Position numbers and translations under genes: made by a program. A stretch of DNA of 44,758 bases from positions 1-44,758 of the forward strand of contig NZ_JALQEM010000033.1 in the NCBI RefSeq assembly GCF_023630705.1. The letters are read 5' to 3'. Shown piece by piece: positions 34,107 to 43,167 of the stretch. Every line of letters begins with the position of its first letter. The first letter of the stretch is position 1. This stretch comes from Caballeronia sp. GAFFF1 (lineage in GTDB: Bacteria > Pseudomonadota > Gammaproteobacteria > Burkholderiales > Burkholderiaceae). The notes below the pieces were generated by a model. It saw only the letters and a list, made by a program, of their open reading frames with translations. It had not been told where the DNA came from and made no database searches.

Positions 34107-35330
34107 TCAGAACACGCGCCCTTCGGTCAAGTGCGTGGTCACGCCGTTCAGTTCGTAATCGCCGATCACCCGCGATTTATGCAGCAGCGGGTTGTGGCTG
34201 AAGATGGTGCGCAGATTGCGCCAGTGGCGGTCGAAGTTGTGCGCGCGCGAGGTGGCCGACGCGCCGCCCGCTTCGAACATGCGTTCCGCCGCGTGCAGCG
34301 CGAGCTTGCTCACGACGAGCTGCGTGCGCGCGGTGACGAGCGCGCCTTCGAGCACGAGCGCATCGGCACGCGCGTCGCCGTCGCGCACCGCACGCGACGA
34401 GCGGTCGAGCGCGCGGGCGTTCTCGCGCACGAGGGCGTCGATTGCGTGACTGTGCGACGACAGATCGCCCACGACCTGTTGGATGAACGCATCCTCGCGC
34501 GCGGTCGGCGCGGGACTGTGCAACGCGGGGCGTCCGTGTTGCACCACGTAGCGTTTGGCATCGGCGAGCACGTTGCGCACGATGCCCGCCGCGACCGCCA
34601 CCAGATGCAGTTGCCGCAGCGCGCCGGCGTGGCGGCCTGCAAGCGTCGTCAGATTGCGCGGCGCGACTTCGTCGGCCTGCACGCGCAACGAATCGAACAC
34701 GAGGCTGCCGCTTGCCGTCATGCGCTGGCCCATGCCGTCCCAGTCGTCCAGCACGTGCAGACCTTCGCGCCGCACAGGCACGATCGCGACGACCGGTTCG
34801 CCGCGATCATCCTGCACGTTGAGCCGCGCATAGTCCGCGAAGGCCGTGCCCGTCGCGTAGTACTTGCGCCCGCTCAGGCGATAGTGGTCGCCGTCGCGCG
34901 TGAGTTGCGTCGTGATCTCGCCCGGACGGGACGTGCCCGCTTCGGTCGAAGCGCCGCCGAAGATCGCGCCATCGACGATGCGCTCGATCTGCAATGCGTT
35001 GAACGGCGTGCGCGGCGAAAGCAGCAACGCCTCCGTCTGGTCGAAGTGAATGCGCAGCGCATGGGCCACGTTGCTTTCATGCGCGGCGAGCGTCGAGATG
35101 ACATGGAACACGTCTTCGAGCGAGCCGCCAAGACCGCCCCACTCCACCGGCAGACGCAGCTTGCCTAAGCCGGAAGCCCGAAAGCGCGCGAACGCTTCGA
35201 ACGGCAACTCGCGGCGCGCCTCGCGGGCGGCGGCTTCTTCGCCGATTTCGCGGGCGAGCGCCGGCAGCGCATCGAGCGCGTCCTGCAATGCGTGATCCGG
35301 CTCTGTGCGGATGCGTGCGAGTGTCGACAT
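34107..35330 (-). CDS. Acyl-CoA dehydrogenase-like flavin monooxygenase (DszC/SfnB type)
   Basis: A 407-residue protein with the acyl-CoA dehydrogenase fold. N-terminal helices, the middle beta-domain (GGASTEAGTSRPGEITTQLT, YRLSGRKYYATGTAFADY, DWDGMGQRMTASGSLVFD) and a C-terminal helical bundle ending ERMFEAGGASATSRAHNFDR HWRNLRTIFSHNP are visible. The His-rich end without a catalytic Glu base marks the DszC/SfnB/flavin-hydroxylase branch rather than true fatty-acid oxidation. Such enzymes use reduced flavin from a partner reductase to oxidise sulfur or nitrogen compounds. AAGGAAG before the ATG confirms the start. It is 33 bp after the ATPase gene and 38 bp before the LLM gene. Confidence 0.88.
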   Translation of the reverse strand: MSTLARIRTEPDHALQDALDALPALAREIGEEAAAREARRELPFEAFARFRASGLGKLRLPVEWGGLGGSLEDVFHVISTLAAHESNVAHALRIHFDQTEALLLSPRTPFNALQIERIVDGAIFGGASTEAGTSRPGEITTQLTRDGDHYRLSGRKYYATGTAFADYARLNVQDDRGEPVVAIVPVRREGLHVLDDWDGMGQRMTASGSLVFDSLRVQADEVAPRNLTTLAGRHAGALRQLHLVAVAAGIVRNVLADAKRYVVQHGRPALHSPAPTAREDAFIQQVVGDLSSHSHAIDALVRENARALDRSSRAVRDGDARADALVLEGALVTARTQLVVSKLALHAAERMFEAGGASATSRAHNFDRHWRNLRTIFSHNPLLHKSRVIGDYELNGVTTHLTEGRVF

Positions 35331-35363
35331 CTTTCTTCCTTGTTGGTGAATCTTGCAGAGAGG

Positions 35364-37070
35364 TCAGGCCGCGTGCGCGTTCGGGCGCCCTGCGGGAATC
35401 GCATCGAGCAGCGCGCGCGTGTAGGCATGCCGCGGCGCGCGCCAGATATCGCGATGGTCGCCGCTCTCGACGATCCTGCCGCCGTGCATCACATGCACGC
35501 GGTCGGCGATATAGCGCACCACGGAGAGATCGTGCGAGATGAAGAGATAAGCGAGCCCCAGGTCGCGCTTCAGCTCGACGAGCAGGTTGAGAATCTGCGC
35601 CTGAATGGAAACGTCGAGCGCGGACACCGGTTCGTCGCAGATCAGAAGCGCCGGTTCGAGCACGAGCGCGCGGGCGATGCCGATGCGCTGCCGCTGTCCG
35701 CCGGAAAACTCGTGCGGATAGCGAGCGAGCGCGGCGGCGGGCAGGCCGACGCGATCGAGCATGGCCAAAGCGCGAACGCGCCGCGTGCGCCGATCGCCGC
35801 CGATGCCGCCGATGCCGTTCACGGCCATCACCGTATCGAGAATCTCGCCGACGGTGCGGCGCGGATTGAGCGACGCATACGGGTCCTGGAACACCATCTG
35901 CACGTGTCGCCGGAGCGGCCGCAGCGCACGTTCGGCGAGCGGCACGAGGTCGGTGCCTTGCAGACGGATCGAGCCATCGGTGACGGGCGCGAGCCGCAGA
36001 ATCGCGCGAGAGAGCGTCGACTTGCCACATCCGGATTCGCCGACGAGGCCGACAGTCTCCCCGGCCGCGATATCGAACGACACGCCGTCCACCGCGCGCA
36101 GCGTGCCCTTGCCGTGCCGATGCGCGTAGTCCACCGTGAGCCGGTCCACCGACAGGAGCGGCGCATCGGCGGTAGGCGTCGCTGCATCGAATGTGCGCGG
36201 CGCAAGCGGCGTCACGTTGAACCCGGTGTCGCCGTCCTCGCGGCTGCCGCGGCGAATCTCGGGCAGCGTCCAGTCCCGATAGTGAATCTCACCCGACAAA
36301 TTCAGCGACGCGCCCAGCAGACCGCGCGTGTAGGCATGAGCCGGCGCGGCGAAGAGCGTCTCCACGCGCGCCTCTTCCACCTTCTGGCCGGCCAGCATCA
36401 CGGCGACGCGATCGGCGTGTTGGGCGACCACGCCCAGATCGTGCGTGATGAGCAGGAGCGACATCGACAACTCGCGCTTGAGTTCGTCGAGCAGTTCGAG
36501 AATGCGCGCCTGAATCGTCACGTCGAGCGCAGTGGTCGGCTCGTCGGCGATCAGAAGGCGCGGACGGCACGCCACCGCCATCGCAATCATCACGCGCTGA
36601 CGCTGGCCGCCCGACAGTTCATGCGGATAGTCGGACACGCGCCGCTGCGGCTCGGGCACGCGCACGAGGTCAAGCAGTTCGGCCGCGCGCCGCAGCGCCG
36701 CCTGCTTCGACAGCGATTCGTGTCGACGCAACGTTTCGGCAATCTGCGCGCCGATGGACAGCACGGGATTGAGCGAGGTCATCGGCTCCTGAAAGATCAT
36801 CGAGATCTGCGAGCCGCGAATCTCGCGCATCTCGCGCGGCGCGAGCGTCAGCAACTCGCGACCGGCGAAGCGCACGCTGCCGGTCACGGTGCCCGGCGCC
36901 GGCACGAGGCGCATGAGCGAGAGCGCCGTCGCCGACTTGCCGCAGCCCGATTCGCCGACGAGCGCCAGCGTCTCGCCCTGCGCGATGTCGAAATCGACGC
37001 CGCGCACCGCCTGATGCGCGCCGAAGTTCACGCGCAAGTCGCGCACTTGCAGCAGATTGGCTTCGCTCAT
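35364..37070 (-). CDS. Peptide/nickel-type ABC transporter double ATPase (GsiA/DdpDF-like)
   Basis: A 568-residue fusion of two oligopeptide-type ATPases that normally occur as separate D and F subunits. Domain one has Walker [16 protein letters not shown], signature [14 protein letters not shown] and Walker [14 protein letters not shown]. Domain two has [29 protein letters not shown] and [13 protein letters not shown]. Both sites look complete. I start it at [17 protein letters not shown], where the ATG overlaps the permease stop by four bases; a long open extension upstream is the permease gene read in another frame. It powers the importer encoded upstream in the same operon. Confidence 0.93.
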   Translation of the reverse strand: MSEANLLQVRDLRVNFGAHQAVRGVDFDIAQGETLALVGESGCGKSATALSLMRLVPAPGTVTGSVRFAGRELLTLAPREMREIRGSQISMIFQEPMTSLNPVLSIGAQIAETLRRHESLSKQAALRRAAELLDLVRVPEPQRRVSDYPHELSGGQRQRVMIAMAVACRPRLLIADEPTTALDVTIQARILELLDELKRELSMSLLLITHDLGVVAQHADRVAVMLAGQKVEEARVETLFAAPAHAYTRGLLGASLNLSGEIHYRDWTLPEIRRGSREDGDTGFNVTPLAPRTFDAATPTADAPLLSVDRLTVDYAHRHGKGTLRAVDGVSFDIAAGETVGLVGESGCGKSTLSRAILRLAPVTDGSIRLQGTDLVPLAERALRPLRRHVQMVFQDPYASLNPRRTVGEILDTVMAVNGIGGIGGDRRTRRVRALAMLDRVGLPAAALARYPHEFSGGQRQRIGIARALVLEPALLICDEPVSALDVSIQAQILNLLVELKRDLGLAYLFISHDLSVVRYIADRVHVMHGGRIVESGDHRDIWRAPRHAYTRALLDAIPAGRPNAHAA

Positions 37071-38023
37071 GCGCGCTCCCGCAAGCGAGGGTTGAGCGCG
37101 TCGTTCAGACCGTCGCCGAGAAGATTCAGCGCGAGCACCGCGATCACGATGGCCGCGCCCGGCAGCGCGGTCAGATACCAGGCGGTGCGCAGCGAATCGC
37201 GCCCCGCGCCGATCATGCCGCCCCAGCTGACGACGTTCGGATCGCCCATGCCGAGAAACGACAGCGACGATTCGATGAGAATCGCGCTCGCGACCATGAC
37301 CGAGGCCGTGACGATCACCGGCGGCAGCGCGTTCGGCAAGATTTCGCCGAAGATGATGCGCGCATTCGAGAAGCCCTGACTGCGCGCCGCGAGCACGAAA
37401 TCGGCCTGACGCAGCGTGCGGAACTCGGCGCGCACGATGCGCGCGACCGTCGGCCATGACGCAATGCCGATGGCGAGCGCGATGACCGTCACGCTCGGCT
37501 TGCCGATGGCGACGATGACGATCACCAGCAGAAACGACGGCACCGTCTGAAAGACTTCGGTGACGCGCGCGAGCAGATCGTCGATGACGCCGCCGAAGAA
37601 GCCGCCCAGCGCGCCGACGAGCGTGCCGATCACGAGCCCGATGCCGGCCGCCGACGCGCCGATCAGAAGCGACACGCGCGTGCCGTGCGCGATGCCCGCC
37701 GCGACATCGCGCCCGAGCGAGTCGGTGCCGAGCGTGTAGAGCGGATCGGCGCCGGGCCACTCGAAGGGCGGCGCGACCATGTCGAGCGGATCGCCGGGGA
37801 ACAGATGCGGCGCGGCGAGCGCGAGCGCCAGCAGCGCGACGAGCAGCACGATGCCCGCGAGCGCCGACGGATTGCGCAGCAACGCGCGCCACACGCCGCG
37901 CGTGGCGCGTGGCGAGGCGGCCTGCGCGCGGCGCGCGCCGAACACCGCGCCCGCGAGTTGACGCCGCCAGGCAGACCCGGCGGGTGCTTGCGCCGTGACG
38001 AGTTCGGAAGAGTCGGTTGCCAT
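37067..38023 (-). CDS. ABC transporter permease (DppC/OppC family)
   Basis: A 318-residue inner-membrane permease. An N-terminal cytoplasmic part (~1-50) precedes the first helix ([20 protein letters not shown]). The OppC-type conserved linker [19 protein letters not shown] follows, then five more hydrophobic segments. The EAA loop for ATPase contact is [20 protein letters not shown]. The C-terminus [20 protein letters not shown] is typical. The upstream ribosome binding site is weak, and the gap to the preceding permease is 25 bp. It acts with the DppB-like partner. Confidence 0.93.
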   Translation of the reverse strand: MATDSSELVTAQAPAGSAWRRQLAGAVFGARRAQAASPRATRGVWRALLRNPSALAGIVLLVALLALALAAPHLFPGDPLDMVAPPFEWPGADPLYTLGTDSLGRDVAAGIAHGTRVSLLIGASAAGIGLVIGTLVGALGGFFGGVIDDLLARVTEVFQTVPSFLLVIVIVAIGKPSVTVIALAIGIASWPTVARIVRAEFRTLRQADFVLAARSQGFSNARIIFGEILPNALPPVIVTASVMVASAILIESSLSFLGMGDPNVVSWGGMIGAGRDSLRTAWYLTALPGAAIVIAVLALNLLGDGLNDALNPRLRERA

Positions 38024-38048
38024 GCTTGAGCCGAAGAAAGGGAAGGTT

Positions 38049-39038
38049 TCAGGCGATGCGCGGATCGAGCCACGCCTGCAGCAGATCGATCACGAGATTG
38101 GCGGCCATCACGAGCAGCGACGACAGAAGCAATACGCCCAGCAGCACGCTGAAATCGCGCGCCATGACGGCATCGAGCGCCAGGCGGCCGAGGCCCGGCC
38201 AGCTGAAGACCGTCTCGGTGACGGCCGCGCCGCCGAGCAGCGTGCCGAAGTGAATGCCGACCATCGTCGTGAGCGGCATCAGCGCGTTGCGCAGCACATG
38301 ACGCACGCTCACCCGCAACGGATGCAGCCCCTTCGCATGCGCGGTGCGCACGAAGTCCTGACGCTGCACTTCCAGCATCGCGGCGCGCGTCAGGCGGGCG
38401 TAGTTCGCCACGAAAAACGTGCCGAGCGTCGCGGCGGGCAGCAGCGCGTGTTTCGCGACATCGGCGACATACGCGAGGCCGTGCAGATTCGCGCCGACCG
38501 TGACGTCGCCGCCGCTCGGCAGCCAGCCGAGCCGCACCGAGAACAGGATGATCGCGAGGAGGCCGATCCAGAAGCCCGGCGTCGAATAGAGCAGCAACGC
38601 GAGCACCGACAGCACGCGGTCGGGCCACTTGCCGGCCCAGTGCGCCATCACGGCGCCGAGCACGACGCCCGCGAGGATCGCGAACGCGAGCGCGCTGCCC
38701 ATCAGGATCAGCGTGTTCGGCAAGCGAGAGAGGATGAGCTGCATCACGGGCGCGTCGTATCGCGGCGAGTAGCCGAGACTGAAATGCGCGAGATGCGACA
38801 GGTACGCTCCCAGTTGATGCAGAAGCGGCTGGTCCAGCCCGAACTTCGCTCGCAACGCGGCAAGCGTCTCCGCCGTTGCGGAGCCGGATTCGCCCGCGAG
38901 CACGTCGGCGGCGTCGCCCGGCATCAGCTTCAGCAGGAAGAAGTTCAGGACCACGATGGCCAACACCGTCGGCACCGCCTGCCATGCGGTGCGTCGGGCG
39001 ATCGCGGCGAGGCGCGCGCGTCGGTTCCGCTGGTTCAT
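38049..39038 (-). CDS. ABC transporter permease (DppB/OppB family)
   Basis: A 329-residue inner-membrane permease. After a short basic N-terminus the first helix (VPTVLAIVVLNFFLLKLMPG) is followed by the periplasmic LRAKFGLDQPLLHQLGAYL segment typical of DppB. Five further helices follow, including PNTLILMGSALAFAILAGVV. The EAA loop is RTAHAKGLHPLRVSVRHVLR. The end VLLLSSLLVMAANLVIDLLQ and AWLDPRI is standard. GAGGGCAAGG before the ATG gives a good ribosome binding site. It starts 10 bp after the binding-protein gene. Confidence 0.93.
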   Translation of the reverse strand: MNQRNRRARLAAIARRTAWQAVPTVLAIVVLNFFLLKLMPGDAADVLAGESGSATAETLAALRAKFGLDQPLLHQLGAYLSHLAHFSLGYSPRYDAPVMQLILSRLPNTLILMGSALAFAILAGVVLGAVMAHWAGKWPDRVLSVLALLLYSTPGFWIGLLAIILFSVRLGWLPSGGDVTVGANLHGLAYVADVAKHALLPAATLGTFFVANYARLTRAAMLEVQRQDFVRTAHAKGLHPLRVSVRHVLRNALMPLTTMVGIHFGTLLGGAAVTETVFSWPGLGRLALDAVMARDFSVLLGVLLLSSLLVMAANLVIDLLQAWLDPRIA

Positions 39039-39048
39039 GCCCTTGCCC

Positions 39049-40656
39049 TCACGCGCTCAGATACACGTCGGCGAGATTGCCTTCGAGACCCTGCGCCGAT
39101 ACCGTGTGATTGCGCACGCGCCGGTTCGCGAGCGTCACCATGCGCGGCGCGACGAGATTCAGGATCGGCAGGTCGCGATAGACGATCTGCTGGAACTGCT
39201 GAAAGAGCGCGACGCGTTTGCCCTCTTCCGCCTCGGTCGATGCCGATTCGAGCAGCCGGTCCACGTCGGGATTGCTGTAATGCGGCGCATTGGAGAACGG
39301 CACGCCGGGCCGTATGTTCTTCGACCAGTAGAGCCGCTGCACGCCCACGCTCGGATCGAACAGCGTATTGACGCCGATGCTCGTGAAGTCGAACTGGCGG
39401 TCGGCATACACGCGCTTGAGGAACGACGGCAAGTCTTGCGAGCGCACCGTCACGTCGATGCCCACGCGCGCGAGCGCCGATTTCACATAGTCCGCCTGAC
39501 GCCGGTACATGTCGCCGTAAGGCAGGAAGTCGTGCGTGAGTTGAAAGCGCGGGCCACCGTTCTTGCGCGGATAATCCGCCGCGTCGAGCAGCTTCTCGGC
39601 GGCGGCGGTATCGAACGCATAGGGCGCGAGCTTCGCATCGTGATACGGCGAGCCTGGCGTGATCGGCGTGGGCGAGAGGTCGGCGTATCCGTACGCGATC
39701 GTCTTTTGCACGATCTGCGGATTGATCGCATGCGCGATTGCCTGCCGCACGCGCAGGTCTTTGAGAATCGGGTGATCGAGATTGAAGTCGATCTCCGACA
39801 GCGGTTCGAGAAAGCGATAGCCGCGCGTCTCCGTCACGAGTTGCGGCAGTTGCGTGAGACGCGGCAAGTCGGTGAGCGGCACCGGGTTTTCTCCGCCCAG
39901 ATCGAGCGCGCCGGTTTCGAACGCGGCCGAGCGCGCGGCAGCATCGGGAATCACTTTCAGAACGAGCGAATCGATGTAGGGCTTGCCCGCGTCCCAGTAA
40001 TCCGGATTGCGCTCGTAGACGATGTTCGCGCCGCGCGTCCACGACTTGAAGCGAAACGGCCCCGTGCCGATGGGCGCGTTGTTGTGAGGATTCGAGAGCG
40101 GGTCGCCGGATGCGTACAGATGCTTCGGCACGATGGGCGACTCGCCCGCCGACAGCGCCTTCAGCAGGTACGGCGCGGGTTTGGCGAGCTCGATGACGGC
40201 CGTGCGGGCATCGGGCGTCGAGACTCGCGTGACATTGGCAAACGTGCTGCGGCCACGCGGATGCACCGACTTGAGCAGGTCGATCGAGAACGCGACGTCC
40301 GCTGACGTGAACGGCTGGCCGTCGTGCCACTTGACGTTCTCGCGCAGGGTGAAGGTGTACTTGAGGCCGTCGTCGGCCACCTTCCATGCGGTCGCAAGCT
40401 GCGGCTTCGGCTTCAGATCGAAGTCATAGGCGAGCAGACCTTCGAGCACCTTGGAACTCGCCACGAGCGCGGGGCCGGTCGTCTGGAAGATCGACACCAG
40501 CACCGGCGGCTCGGGATTGATCAGCATGTTGAGCGTGCCGCCGCGCCGCGGCGCCCCGGCGTCTTTGCTCTGTGCGAAAGAAAGCGAGGAGAGACTTGCC
40601 GACGCCAGCGTGGCGCCCGTGGTCAGAAGGAAGTGTCGTCGGTTGATGCCTGTCAT
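39049..40656 (-). CDS. ABC transporter substrate-binding protein (SBP_bac_5), Tat-exported
   Basis: A 535-residue periplasmic binding protein starting MTGINRRHFLLTTGATLASA. The RRHFLL motif followed by a mild hydrophobic stretch and SLSFAQS is a twin-arginine signal, so export folded via Tat is likely. The body is the peptide/nickel-type family: GGTLNMLINPEPPVLVSIFQ, FDLKPKPQLATAWKVADDGL, YTFTLRENVKWHDGQPFTSA, NAPIGTGPFRFKSWTRG, and LKDLRVRQAIAHAINPQIV. The frame is open upstream, but that part has no signal character. It is the first gene of the importer/monooxygenase operon. The ligand is probably an organosulfur compound, inferred only from the downstream oxygenases. Confidence 0.92.
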   Translation of the reverse strand: MTGINRRHFLLTTGATLASASLSSLSFAQSKDAGAPRRGGTLNMLINPEPPVLVSIFQTTGPALVASSKVLEGLLAYDFDLKPKPQLATAWKVADDGLKYTFTLRENVKWHDGQPFTSADVAFSIDLLKSVHPRGRSTFANVTRVSTPDARTAVIELAKPAPYLLKALSAGESPIVPKHLYASGDPLSNPHNNAPIGTGPFRFKSWTRGANIVYERNPDYWDAGKPYIDSLVLKVIPDAAARSAAFETGALDLGGENPVPLTDLPRLTQLPQLVTETRGYRFLEPLSEIDFNLDHPILKDLRVRQAIAHAINPQIVQKTIAYGYADLSPTPITPGSPYHDAKLAPYAFDTAAAEKLLDAADYPRKNGGPRFQLTHDFLPYGDMYRRQADYVKSALARVGIDVTVRSQDLPSFLKRVYADRQFDFTSIGVNTLFDPSVGVQRLYWSKNIRPGVPFSNAPHYSNPDVDRLLESASTEAEEGKRVALFQQFQQIVYRDLPILNLVAPRMVTLANRRVRNHTVSAQGLEGNLADVYLSA

Positions 40657-41033
40657 GCGATGCCGTTCTCGTGCGTTGCGTTCGTCGGTTGGATGGGATC
40701 GCGACGAACCTTCGCCTGCGGCAGGAATGCTGCGCCGCCGCGTGATCCGCGCAAGCCGACACCATAGAACGGCGCCCGCCGAACGCAAACCAAGCGTTCG
40801 GCATATGCAAAGCAGGCCGGGGGAGATTAGCGAAGAAGCATGCTGCCGCGAGGGTGGAAGTCGATCTGAGCGCAAGCGCGGCCAGCATCGACCGATTTGT
40901 GAAAATCGATGCGCTACGGTATGCGACGCCTCAATGCCGCTATGATCCCGGTCGAATTGGGTTCATTCGCCGATTGCTTCGGGGTCGCGATGCCGGTCAC
41001 TGACAATTCCGACGTGCGCGGTGCTCCCGCGTT
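40657..41033. other. Intergenic region between the ABC operon and prpR, 377 bp
   Basis: No convincing gene. It must hold the promoter of the binding-protein operon. Near its left side lies the perfect 8-bp inverted repeat CCGAACGC-N7-GCGTTCGG (40779-40801), directly followed by the palindrome GCATATGC. I saw no clear -35/-10 pair and no terminator for prpR. A 77-codon open frame runs from here into the end of prpR on the plus strand, but it has no ribosome binding site and looks spurious. Confidence 0.45.
40779..40801. promoter_or_regulatory. Inverted repeat upstream of the organosulfur operon
   Basis: CCGAACGC and GCGTTCGG are perfect complements around a seven-base spacer, about 123 bp upstream of the binding-protein start. 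Size and spacing suit a LysR-type or similar dimeric regulator site. The regulator is not in the window. Confidence 0.35.
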
Positions 41034-42980
41034 TCACCGCTTCGCATTGAGCCTCCGCCACAACGTCGTCTTGCTGATCCCGAGCGCCTTGCAGACCGCG
41101 TCGCGATCGCCATTGAACGCAGCGAGCGTTGCGCGGATCTGATCCGCTTCGACGGAGCGGCTCATGTCCCTAAGCGACGCATTTGCCGTCGCCTCGGCTT
41201 GCGCGGGAAAGAGCTCGGGCGCGATCGCTTGCAGATGATCGAGCGTCAACGCGACGGGGCGATCCTCGTCGAGCGGCATGTCGGATATCTCCACGGCAAT
41301 CCGTTCCACGATGTTCTGCAACTCGCGGACGTTGCCGGGCCACGCGTGACGCGTCAACGCCTGTTCGAGCGGCGCGAGGACACGCGCCGCCGCTTCGCGG
41401 CTGCGCACGCGCAGCGCCAGCGCCTTGTCGCGCCCCGCCGCCTGCATCAACAGCTCGATGGCCAACGGCACGATGTCCGAAGCGCGCGCGCCCAACGGCG
41501 GCAACGCCAGGCTCAGAATATTGATGCGGTAGAAAAGGTCGGCGCGAAACGAGCCGTCCGCGACGCCTTCGACAAGCGTGCGATGCGTCGCCGCGATCAC
41601 GCGGATATCGACGCGCGTCGGCTCCGTCGATCCGAGGCGCATGACCTCTCTCTCTTGCAGCACCCGCAGCAAGCGGCTTTGCAGCGAAGGCGGCATCTCG
41701 CCGATTTCGTCGAGAAAAAGCGTGCCGCGATGCGCCGCCTCGATCAGGCCCGCCTTGCCGCCCTTGCGCGCGCCCGTGAACGCGCCTTCCTCGTAGCCGA
41801 ACAGTTCGCTTTCGAGCAGCGCTTCGGGAAAGGCGCCGCAGTTCATCGCGACGAACGGGAAGTCTTTGCGACGGCTCAGGCGATGCATGCTTTGCGCGAC
41901 CATTTCCTTGCCCGTGCCGCTCTCGCCGAGAATCAGCACGGTTGCATCGGACTTCGCGTAGCGGCGCACGAGCGCCCTGACCCGCTCGATGGCTTCCGAC
42001 TCGCCGACGACGTCCTCCAGCCGATACCGCGCGACGAACTCCTGCGCGCCTCGCCGCGATCGGAGGCTTCTGTCGAGCCGCTCGACCGCTCGCGATTCCT
42101 GGAACGTGAAGATGGTGCCGTCCGATGCGCCGCCGCTGGCGAGCGGTCCGCGATGAATCGCGTAGCTCACGCCGCGTACGGCGCCGAACACGTCGCCGTC
42201 GGCAGCCGGCAACACGCCTTGCAGTTCGGGCGCGACATCCAGCAGCGCCCGGCCGACCACGCGCGATGCATCCAAAATGCCAAGCGCGCCGGCCAGCGGG
42301 CGATTCATCGCTTCGATGCGCCCTTCGCCATCGACCGCGACGACGCCATCGCGTAGATGCTGCAACAGATTGTCCAGGCGATTACGGCGGGCAGCTTCGC
42401 CGCGCATCGCCTGCGCGACTTCGAGCGCGGTCTCGAACGCAGCGACGACGGACGTGCGCGAATAGAGGAACACGGAGCTCATGCCCGCTTCCGCCGCGAG
42501 GTCCGCGACGAGCCCCGGGCCGACCACCACGTCGACGCCGCGGTCGCGCAGGTCCAGCACGAGGCTCTCCGCATCCTGCGCCGACCGGTACGACTCGCAG
42601 ATCACCTCGATTCCGTAGGCGGCCAGGAAGCGGCGAATCTCATCGGGCGTGTCGCCGTGCGTGACGAGGGCGACGCTCGCGCCCTCGCGCCGCGCCTTCG
42701 TCAGCGCGTGCATCACGTCGAAGCCGGTCGGGCTGATGACGACCACCGGCACCGACACCCGGCTCTTGAGATAAGCGCCGTTGGAGCCGCCTGCCACGAC
42801 GACATCCGGCCGCCCATCGCGCGCGGATTCGATGCTGCGCGCGGCATCTTCATAGGCGAGCGGTATGACTTCGAGCTCGGCCCGATCCTCGTAAGCGCCC
42901 GCGAGATCGATGAACAACGCCCTCAGCCGGCTGATCCCCACCGTCCAGATGCGAGGGCGAGACGCAGTTTCGGTTTGCAT
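41034..42980 (-). CDS. prpR: PrpR, sigma-54-dependent activator of propionate catabolism
   Basis: A 648-residue bacterial enhancer-binding protein. Residues ~10-190 form the PrpR N-terminal sensor (VVVAGGSNGAYLKSRVSVPV, VISPTGFDVMHAL), which in other species binds 2-methylcitrate. A PAS-like region (~205-310) follows. The AAA+ domain (~330-555) has Walker A GESGTGKEM, the sigma-54 contact loop GAFTGA, Walker B GTLFLDEIGEMP and the arginine-finger region. A C-terminal Fis-type helix-turn-helix ends it (GDRDAVCKALGISKTTLWRR). I start at MQTETASRPRIW; a GTG nine codons upstream is an alternative. It is divergent from prpB, where a sigma-54 promoter and a palindromic site fit its role. Confidence 0.94.
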   Translation of the reverse strand: MQTETASRPRIWTVGISRLRALFIDLAGAYEDRAELEVIPLAYEDAARSIESARDGRPDVVVAGGSNGAYLKSRVSVPVVVISPTGFDVMHALTKARREGASVALVTHGDTPDEIRRFLAAYGIEVICESYRSAQDAESLVLDLRDRGVDVVVGPGLVADLAAEAGMSSVFLYSRTSVVAAFETALEVAQAMRGEAARRNRLDNLLQHLRDGVVAVDGEGRIEAMNRPLAGALGILDASRVVGRALLDVAPELQGVLPAADGDVFGAVRGVSYAIHRGPLASGGASDGTIFTFQESRAVERLDRSLRSRRGAQEFVARYRLEDVVGESEAIERVRALVRRYAKSDATVLILGESGTGKEMVAQSMHRLSRRKDFPFVAMNCGAFPEALLESELFGYEEGAFTGARKGGKAGLIEAAHRGTLFLDEIGEMPPSLQSRLLRVLQEREVMRLGSTEPTRVDIRVIAATHRTLVEGVADGSFRADLFYRINILSLALPPLGARASDIVPLAIELLMQAAGRDKALALRVRSREAAARVLAPLEQALTRHAWPGNVRELQNIVERIAVEISDMPLDEDRPVALTLDHLQAIAPELFPAQAEATANASLRDMSRSVEADQIRATLAAFNGDRDAVCKALGISKTTLWRRLNAKR

Positions 42981-43019
42981 GGTGTTTTGAATGCCCGGTG
43001 CGAACACGCAGTATGCACC

Positions 43020-43041
43020 ACGATTTCAGTTGTGGAATCGT
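43020..43041. promoter_or_regulatory. Candidate PrpR upstream activating site
   Basis: ACGATT and AATCGT are perfect inverted arms around 10 bases (core TTTCA-GTTG-TGGAA, itself nearly symmetrical). The centre is about 117 bp upstream of the expected prpB transcription start, within the usual distance for a sigma-54 enhancer. Confidence 0.5.
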
Positions 43042-43121
43042 CAATTCACCGTGGGAACCGTTGCGCGAGAGTCATCCGTCCGGAGACTTAGAAATCAATA
43101 AGTTACGCGCACATAAACGCT

Positions 43122-43137
43122 TGGCAAGGTAGTTGCT
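43122..43137 (+). promoter_or_regulatory. prpB: Sigma-54 promoter of prpB
   Basis: TGGCAAGGTAGTTGCT matches the -24/-12 consensus TGGCAC-N5-TTGCW with one change. The invariant GG (43123-43124) and GC (43135-43136) are exactly 10 bases apart. Transcription should start near 43147, giving a ~20-base leader with AGGAG. Confidence 0.85.
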
Positions 43138-43167
43138 TTAAAGGCGCACCCCAAGTAGGAGACGAAT

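Noticed and set aside
35292..37379. A 695-codon plus-strand open frame
   Set aside because: Antisense to the double ABC ATPase; composition is typical of a complementary shadow frame.
37071..37892. Upstream open extension of the double ABC ATPase
   Set aside because: It overlaps the DppC-like permease in another frame and reads as Arg/Ala-rich nonsense. The ATG at 37070 has a classic 4-bp overlap.
40909..41142. A 77-codon plus-strand open frame at the 3' end of prpR
   Set aside because: No ribosome binding site; half of it is antisense to the prpR helix-turn-helix.
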